Below, piece after piece: positions 6,989 to 11,097 of a DNA stretch of 11,097 nucleotides. This DNA is from an uncultured Rickettsiales bacterium (GTDB taxonomy: Bacteria; Pseudomonadota; Alphaproteobacteria; Rickettsiales; Midichloriaceae), in the NCBI GenBank assembly GCA_937996615.1, contig CALKVD010000070.1, forward strand, positions 1 through 11,097, read 5' to 3'. The position numbers and the translations under genes are program-made. How positions within the stretch are numbered: the stretch's first letter is position 1; the number at the start of each line of letters is the position of its first letter. The notes under the pieces are model-generated. The model saw only the letters and a list, made by a program, of their open reading frames with translations, had not been told where the DNA came from and searched no databases.

Positions 6989-7660
6989 ATGGACGTCACT
7001 ATAATCACTGCCAACCAAAAATGGGTCTGGTTTATAATTCAGGGAGCAGGAACGACTTTGGCTAATGCGTTGTTACCCTTGTTTTTTGCTACTATTTTTG
7101 GCACCATCCTTGCAATAGTTCAGATAAATAATAGAAAGGGTGTTTTTTATTATTTAACACGTTGCTATCTTTCAATTATACGCGGAACCCCACTGATCCT
7201 TCAGCTCAGCATCTGTTATTATCTTGTGCCGAATCTAATCAATTTCGATATATCAAGCTTCAACGCATGTTTAATTGCATTGTCTCTGAATTCAGCAGCT
7301 TATATGTCAGAAGTTATTAGATCAGGGATTCAGTCCGTTGATCGGGGGCAATTTGAAGCTGCTAAATCCTTGGGAGTCCCATATTATCAAATGATGATAG
7401 ACATAATTCTACCCCAAGCTTTGAATAATGTTTTGCCAGCATTAATCAATGAAGCAATAAATTTGATCAAAGAAACTGCGATTATTGGTATCATCGGAGA
7501 AATGGATATAATGCGAAGAGCTCAAATCATCGCCGCAGAACAATATAACTACTTTGGTCCTCTGCTGGTTGCTGGAGGTACTTATTATATTTTGGTATTA
7601 ATTTTAACTCTAGCTTCAACCAAACTGGAATATAAACTCAAACACAGGTATAGCAAATGA
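6989..7660 (+). CDS. glnP: Polar amino-acid ABC transporter permease GlnP
   Basis: A 223-residue inner-membrane permease of the HisM/GlnP family. Hydrophobic segments lie at about 20-46, 55-85, 90-107, 137-170 and 190-211. The family signature RGTPLI is at 65-70. The cytoplasmic EAA loop that docks on the ATPase reads EAAKSLGVPYYQ from residue 123, with the conserved Gly at 129. It pairs with GlnQ, which starts inside its stop codon (ATGA overlap, 7657-7660), so the two are almost certainly translationally coupled. The substrate is glutamine or another polar amino acid; specificity cannot be read from the permease. No periplasmic binding-protein gene is next to the pair. The ATG at 6989 gives the normal length. 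No strong ribosome binding site is visible. Confidence 0.93.
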   Translation: MDVTIITANQKWVWFIIQGAGTTLANALLPLFFATIFGTILAIVQINNRKGVFYYLTRCYLSIIRGTPLILQLSICYYLVPNLINFDISSFNACLIALSLNSAAYMSEVIRSGIQSVDRGQFEAAKSLGVPYYQMMIDIILPQALNNVLPALINEAINLIKETAIIGIIGEMDIMRRAQIIAAEQYNYFGPLLVAGGTYYILVLILTLASTKLEYKLKHRYSK

Positions 7661-8349
7661 TCAGCGTGCAAAACTTAACTAAGTACTATCAAAATAAACT
7701 AGTACTTAACGATATATCGTTTGAAGTTGCAACAGGTGAGTGCATAACCTTGATCGGTAGATCTGGCAGTGGTAAATCGACAATTCTAAGATGTATCAAT
7801 GGCTTAGAGAAAATAGATTCAGGCAAAATCAAAATAGAAAATGCTACCAAAACAGAAATAGCTACTGTTTTCCAAAATTTTAATCTATTTGCTAACATGA
7901 CTGTAATGCAAAACATTTGCTATGCTCCAATAGTCACAAAAAGATTTACCGCCGCTGAAGCGTTGGATCATGGTATCATAGCACTAAAACGAGTCGGGAT
8001 GGATCGCTACGCCAAAACCTACCCCCATAACCTTTCTGGCGGCCAAAAACAAAGGGTTGCAATCGCTAGATCCTTGTGTATCAAACCCAAAATCATGATG
8101 TTTGATGAACCAACTTCGGCGCTGGACCCGGAAAATGTAAAAGAAGTGTCGGATATGATCAAAAGTCTGGCTGACCACAGTATCACAATTCTACTGGTGA
8201 CTCATGAAATCAAACTCGCAGCTAAAACTGCTGATCGGGTTTTGTTTTTAGAAAATGGTTCGATTATAGAAAATACCAAGACTAAACAGTTTTTTACAAA
8301 ACCAAAAAGTTTACAAGCTCAAGATTTTCTCAGTTGCTTGGATTTATGA
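7657..8349 (+). CDS. glnQ: Polar amino-acid ABC transporter ATP-binding protein GlnQ
   Basis: A 230-residue ABC ATPase that powers import through GlnP. All core motifs are present: Walker A GRSGSGKST (34-42), Q-loop VFQNFNLF with Q73, signature LSGGQ (126-130), Walker B IMMFDE (146-151) with the following PTSALDPE D-loop, and H183 in LLVTHE. Compared with E. coli GlnQ as I remember it, the stretch between Walker A and the Q-loop is about 10-13 residues shorter, because the usual segment with an Arg just before 'GMVFQ' is reduced to KIKIENATKTEIAT. This accounts for most of the deficit against the usual 240 or so residues. All catalytic residues remain, so it should be active. It overlaps glnP by four bases. 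Confidence 0.95.
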   Translation: MISVQNLTKYYQNKLVLNDISFEVATGECITLIGRSGSGKSTILRCINGLEKIDSGKIKIENATKTEIATVFQNFNLFANMTVMQNICYAPIVTKRFTAAEALDHGIIALKRVGMDRYAKTYPHNLSGGQKQRVAIARSLCIKPKIMMFDEPTSALDPENVKEVSDMIKSLADHSITILLVTHEIKLAAKTADRVLFLENGSIIENTKTKQFFTKPKSLQAQDFLSCLDL

Positions 8350-8399
8350 ATTTTGGATTTTAGGTTTTGGCTATTATGGCGATGGAATAAGAAATATTT

Positions 8400-8694
8400 T
8401 TGAATTTTTTTAAAAACATATTGATATTGAGTAAAAATCTATTAGCATCTTTTTTAAGAATTTATTTGTTAATAGCTGTATTGTTTGCGGCAACGCCTTT
8501 TGTTTATTCGTATGACGGAGGCAATGGCGGCTGTGGTGCAGATTCAGTTGGTTGTGGCGGTAAGAAAAGGAAACGGGGGTAATAGTGGATCAGGCAATGG
8601 AGGAAATGGGCCTTGCGGAGGTGGTAAAGGAGGAAGTGGAGGATATGGCTCAGAAGGTAATGGAGGAAATGGGCGTGACGGAAAAAGAACGTAA
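8400..8694 (+). pseudogene. Secreted glycine-rich protein, split by a one-base frame change
   Basis: Frame one starts at a TTG (8400) with an export signal: a basic start, a hydrophobic core around residues 21-33 and a likely VYS|YDGG site at 37. It enters GGNGGCGADSVGCGG and then ends after KKRKRG at a TAA (8580-8582). A second frame continues at once with GNGGNSGSGNGG, GPCGGGKGGSGGYGSEGNGG and a C-terminal GRDGKRT, up to the TAA at 8692-8694. Removing one A from the AAAA at 8565-8568 joins both into a 97-residue protein. This could be a real mutation, an assembly error, or +1 slippage on AAA followed by the rare codon AGG. An in-frame TAA at 8388-8390 excludes a longer N-terminus; GGA at 8384-8386 is a distant, weak ribosome binding site. 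The mature part resembles the next gene, so the two are probably tandem paralogues. The family and function are not recognised. Confidence 0.6.
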
Positions 8695-8729
8695 TCTTAA
8701 TATTATAATAATTTTTGTAAATAATAAAA

Positions 8730-9077
8730 ATGCGTATTAAATTTGTTTTAATCACACTACTTTATATTGCTTTAGTCCCGATCTCTTTAAGTTGCACTAA
8801 AGCTTGTGACGCCAAGGATAAACCAAATAAAGCTGCTAACGGATGTGATGGCACTGACGGCAAAGGTATTGAAAATGGCGGCAACGGCAGTAATGGCTCA
8901 GATGGCAGGGGTGATCAAGATGGTGGTGACGGCGGTAGTGGCGGAAACAGCCAGTTGGGTAGCGGAGGAAATGGAGGCAATGGCGGAAACAGCCAGTTGG
9001 GTAGCGGAGGAAACGGCGGAGACGGCGGACGCGGCATTAACGGTGGTAGTGGCGGAAACGGGGGTGATGTTGATTAA
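8730..9077 (+). CDS. Secreted glycine/asparagine-rich repeat protein
   Basis: A 115-residue protein with a signal sequence (MRIKFVLITLLYIALVPISLSC). C22 after SLS is a weak lipobox, so it may be a lipoprotein or simply be cleaved by signal peptidase I. A short Cys/Lys/Asp linker follows (to about 36). The rest is a low-complexity GGN/GGD/GGS-rich domain (about 38-115) with a repeated 14-residue unit containing GGNSQLGSGGNGG. The composition recalls mycobacterial PE_PGRS or collagen-like domains, but that is convergence of composition, not evidence of homology. The glycine codons make this stretch far more GC-rich than its surroundings. It lies 35 bp after the previous glycine-rich gene, and a TATAAT at 8704-8709 has no matching -35. 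It converges on dnaX with a 28-bp gap and no clear terminator. It is probably a cell-surface or periplasmic protein; function unknown. Confidence 0.75.
   Translation: MRIKFVLITLLYIALVPISLSCTKACDAKDKPNKAANGCDGTDGKGIENGGNGSNGSDGRGDQDGGDGGSGGNSQLGSGGNGGNGGNSQLGSGGNGGDGGRGINGGSGGNGGDVD
8939..9013 (+). repeat. 42-bp tandem repeat inside the glycine-rich gene
   Basis: The 33 bp at 8939-8971 recur without a mismatch at 8981-9013, giving a 42-bp period and nearly two copies. Each unit encodes 14 residues, so gain or loss of units keeps the frame. The identity at DNA level points to a recent duplication and a locus that may vary in length. Confidence 0.9.
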
Positions 9078-9105
9078 GCTATAATTCTAAATCTACAACC
9101 ATACT

Positions 9106-10944
9106 TTAGGATATTTTATCAATCTCAGAACCAGGAAAAGAACTCAACACTGATCTAACCAATGAATCATTAGCAATCTTTTCTCTTTGCAAAGCAGCAG
9201 TAGCTATTTCGATCGCATTAATTGTATCAATTGAATTGACAAAATCGACCTTGACCCTCCACTCTCCTGGAATAACATTTGCCATATGTTCCTTGATCTG
9301 GCGAACGATACCGCTGCTATCTTGAGTTGTAAGAATTGCGATATGGATGTATTTAGTATTCAAGTCAAACGCCCTTATTTCAACTTCTCCGTGTATAATA
9401 TTATATAATATAATATCGCCATACTCAGCTATCAGTTTTAATAAATCTTGAACCAAAAAAACAGGTTGCGGCTTGGATTTTTCTGTTTGGGCTAGACCGG
9501 TTTTCAATTCTTTTGGTTGGATAGAATGATTGTTCAATTGTTCTAATTCATTTTCGGGTTTTGCATTTTCTAGTTTCAGATTTAAATCTACAATGTCTGA
9601 ACTATGATTTTGGTTTATATTAAAATCATGTTTAGAGTTTATATTGGAAGATGAATTATCAGAATTATTTGCCTCTGATTTTTTTGTTTCTGATACATCT
9701 GATTTTGAATTTAAAATTCCGGACTGACTAAAAGATTTATTTAAGATCTGAACAACGCTTTCTGGAGTTTCATATACATTAATACACATTAGCTTCATTG
9801 CGGTTATTTCTAAAATTCCAAGACTTTGGTTAAAGGAACGCATATCCTGAATTGCCGCAAGCAAAACCTGCCAAGCTCTAAGTAAAAAAGGCATACTAAA
9901 CTTAGGCAACAGCTGGGACAAAGCTTCTATATCATAGCTTTCATGTGGTCTAGAAATCTTAGCTTCAGATTTTGAAATGATTAATTCATGAACTATTTCA
10001 GCCATGTCATTCAACATTACATAAGGGTCATAAGAATTATTATAATAGATGCTACGGATAATTTCCATTGACTCCTGAACCAGGCCTTCGGCGATCAAAC
10101 CAAGCAAATCATATAGCAGAACTCGCTCACCATATCCAAGCATATTTCTGACAGCCAAAGCATTAATATGTTTATTTGGCACAGTGATCATTATCGCCTG
10201 ATCCAACATCGACAACCCATCCCGCACCGAACCATTTGCAGCTTTGGCAATCGAAGATATGGCTTCTGTATCAGCGGTATAACCTTCTTTTGTAATGATG
10301 GTATTATAATAAGATTCAAGTTCGTCGAAATTTAACCGGCGTAAATTAAATCTTTGGCAACGTGATAGAACTGTGATTGGTATTTTACGAATTTCGGTTG
10401 TAGCTAAAATAAATTTGACGTAGGACGGAGGTTCTTCGAGTGTTTTGAGCAGAGCATTAAATGCACTATTGGATAACATATGAACCTCGTCTATGATATA
10501 GATACGGTATCTTCCGATGCTAGGTCTATATCTTGAGTTTTCGATTATCTCTCGAATATCATTAACACTAGTGTTACTAGCAGCATCCATCTCCAAAACA
10601 TCCTGGTTTTGTGAAATTGCGATGCTGGTACACTGAGAACATTTGCAGCAATTATTCGGCGAAGCTTTAGCGTTGGTAACACAATTTAAACATTGCGCAA
10701 TTATTCTCGCTATTGTTGTTTTGCCAACACCCTGGATGCCGGTTAGAACTATTGCGTGAGGCATTCGTTCCGCAGTAATAGCGTTGACTAATGCTGTGAT
10801 CGTCACCTCTTGTCCAAGCAAATCATCAAAAGTTTGGGGCCTGTACTTACGTGATAGCACGTTATAATTCTTAGGTTTTTCTTCTTGCTCAAAACCAGAG
10901 AGAACAAGAGGTTGAGATAAAGTTTCTGATGTATCTTGGAACAT
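9106..10944 (-). CDS. dnaX: DNA polymerase III subunit tau/gamma
   Basis: A 612-residue clamp-loader ATPase that opens the beta clamp and, through tau, links the polymerase cores to DnaB helicase. Conserved parts are RKYRPQTFDDLLGQ (32-45), Walker A GIQGVGKTT (69-77) and the zinc-binding Cys set C88, C99, C102 and C105. Walker B IYIIDEVHML (148-157), LLKTLEEPP (165-173) and the SRC motif (194-196) follow. AAA+ domains I-III run to about 385. A Ser/Asn/Lys-rich linker covers about 405-490. The last 120 residues, ending near FPGSEI, look like the alphaproteobacterial tau C-terminal domain. About 25 extra residues precede the core at the N-terminus. An A AAA AAA heptamer in the linker (codons 420-422) may produce a shorter gamma form (listed separately). 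The gene converges on the glycine-rich pair. No strong Shine-Dalgarno precedes the ATG. Confidence 0.97.
   Translation of the reverse strand: MFQDTSETLSQPLVLSGFEQEEKPKNYNVLSRKYRPQTFDDLLGQEVTITALVNAITAERMPHAIVLTGIQGVGKTTIARIIAQCLNCVTNAKASPNNCCKCSQCTSIAISQNQDVLEMDAASNTSVNDIREIIENSRYRPSIGRYRIYIIDEVHMLSNSAFNALLKTLEEPPSYVKFILATTEIRKIPITVLSRCQRFNLRRLNFDELESYYNTIITKEGYTADTEAISSIAKAANGSVRDGLSMLDQAIMITVPNKHINALAVRNMLGYGERVLLYDLLGLIAEGLVQESMEIIRSIYYNNSYDPYVMLNDMAEIVHELIISKSEAKISRPHESYDIEALSQLLPKFSMPFLLRAWQVLLAAIQDMRSFNQSLGILEITAMKLMCINVYETPESVVQILNKSFSQSGILNSKSDVSETKKSEANNSDNSSSNINSKHDFNINQNHSSDIVDLNLKLENAKPENELEQLNNHSIQPKELKTGLAQTEKSKPQPVFLVQDLLKLIAEYGDIILYNIIHGEVEIRAFDLNTKYIHIAILTTQDSSGIVRQIKEHMANVIPGEWRVKVDFVNSIDTINAIEIATAALQREKIANDSLVRSVLSSFPGSEIDKIS
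9658..9685 (-). promoter_or_regulatory. dnaX: Candidate programmed -1 frameshift site in dnaX
   Basis: In the mRNA, codons 420-422 read ACA AAA AAA, giving a slippery heptamer A AAA AAA in the correct phase (T run at 9679-9685 of the plus strand). After a -1 slip the frame reads ATC AGA GGC AAA and then TAA (9667-9665). The product would be about 426 residues, close to the 431 of E. coli gamma, whose site lies near codon 430. Immediately after the slip, ATCAGA and TCTGAT (9679-9674, 9663-9658) can form a 6-bp stem with a 10-nt loop. No purine-rich Shine-Dalgarno-like stimulator is obvious upstream. Transcriptional slippage on the A7 run would be an alternative mechanism. Confidence 0.5.
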
Positions 10945-11003
10945 AGGTTTTTAATGTTTTTGATGTGGCAAAACTCTATCATCTTTTATCATTAAAGTAT
11001 ATG

Positions 11004-11009
11004 ATTATA
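11004..11009 (-). promoter_or_regulatory. Likely -10 element of dnaX
   Basis: A perfect TATAAT on the minus strand lies 60 bp upstream of the dnaX ATG. It is preceded by TTTTGGTA, but no good -35 is found 16-18 bp further up. The element sits inside a palindrome GTATAT-GATT-ATATAC (10997-11012) that could be an operator or simply AT-rich coincidence. Nothing else was recognised between 10945 and the window end. Confidence 0.4.
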
Positions 11010-11097
11010 TACCAAAAGGGAATATCAGACTAGACAGAAAAATTTTAACAACATATATTTGCATTCGTAAATATCGATATAGTAAGTGGTTATAGCG

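Noticed and set aside
8485..8694. The second glycine-rich frame as a separate gene starting at ATG 8485
   Set aside because: Its N-terminal part overlaps the signal-peptide gene and reads like an out-of-frame shadow. Only the part after about 8569 is coding-like, as the continuation of the first frame.
8504..8755. An 83-codon minus-strand frame rich in His and Leu
   Set aside because: It is the antisense of the glycine-rich coding stretch, where GGN codons give Pro/Leu/His-rich complements.
8806..9084. A 92-codon plus-strand frame rich in Ala, Met and Val overlapping the glycine-rich gene
   Set aside because: It is the shifted reading of the same GGN repeats and lacks a signal sequence; the 8730 frame has the export signal and the regular repeat.
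9398..9416. AT-only 8-bp hairpin inside dnaX as a frameshift stimulator
   Set aside because: It lies about 38 nt after the U7 run and far from the A7 run. In AT-rich coding DNA such palindromes are common.
1..11097. CRISPR array, insertion sequence, attachment site or toxin-antitoxin pair
   Set aside because: No spaced direct repeats, transposase, integrase or paired small toxin genes were seen on either strand; the only tandem repeats are short and lie in coding-like DNA.

Overview
The window looks like chromosomal DNA of an AT-rich, host-associated alphaproteobacterium, most likely Rickettsiales or a close relative. This rests on four things: a very large VirB6-type secretion protein with a long cysteine-containing ectodomain, as is typical of Rickettsiales; a DnaX whose C-terminal domain looks alphaproteobacterial; a minimal GlnP/GlnQ importer of the kind found in rickettsiae; and A/T-rich intergenic DNA with traces of gene decay. 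Genus cannot be fixed from the sequence alone.

Layout. (1) Positions 1-1122: a minus-strand gene for a DUF2793-like, phage-type protein (128-691). Its reading frame appears to continue in another frame to position 25 after a T6 run. Upstream lies about 430 bp without an intact gene, holding a 30-codon coding-like remnant (768-860) and a 9-bp inverted repeat with an A-rich loop (894-937). (2) 1123-1324: tRNA-Arg(UCU) and tRNA-Trp(CCA), both minus strand, both with encoded CCA, separated by a terminator-like hairpin. (3) 1325-1699: no intact gene, but overlapping minus-strand coding-like fragments that suggest a decayed gene. (4) 1700-5743: a 1347-residue VirB6/TrbL-family protein (minus). (5) 5744-6008: a divergent intergenic region with a convincing sigma70-like promoter for each flanking gene. 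(6) 6009-8349: class I fructose-bisphosphate aldolase, then glnP and glnQ overlapping by 4 bp (plus). (7) 8400-9077: two small secreted glycine-rich proteins in tandem (plus). The first is split by a one-base frame change in an A4 run, and the second contains a 42-bp tandem repeat. (8) 9106-10944: dnaX (minus), convergent with the glycine-rich pair, with its likely promoter at about 11004.

The genes do not form one pathway. The VirB6-like protein would be an inner-membrane channel component of a type IV secretion system. The aldolase serves central carbon metabolism. GlnPQ would be the membrane and motor parts of an amino-acid importer whose binding protein is encoded elsewhere. The glycine-rich proteins are probably exported and are of unknown function. 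DnaX is the clamp-loader ATPase of the replisome. The most interesting signals are a candidate programmed -1 frameshift site in dnaX (A AAA AAA at codons 420-422, with a stop four codons later), which would give a gamma-like product of about 426 residues; the secreted glycine-rich pair; and several places where a single-base homopolymer change separates two coding-like frames.
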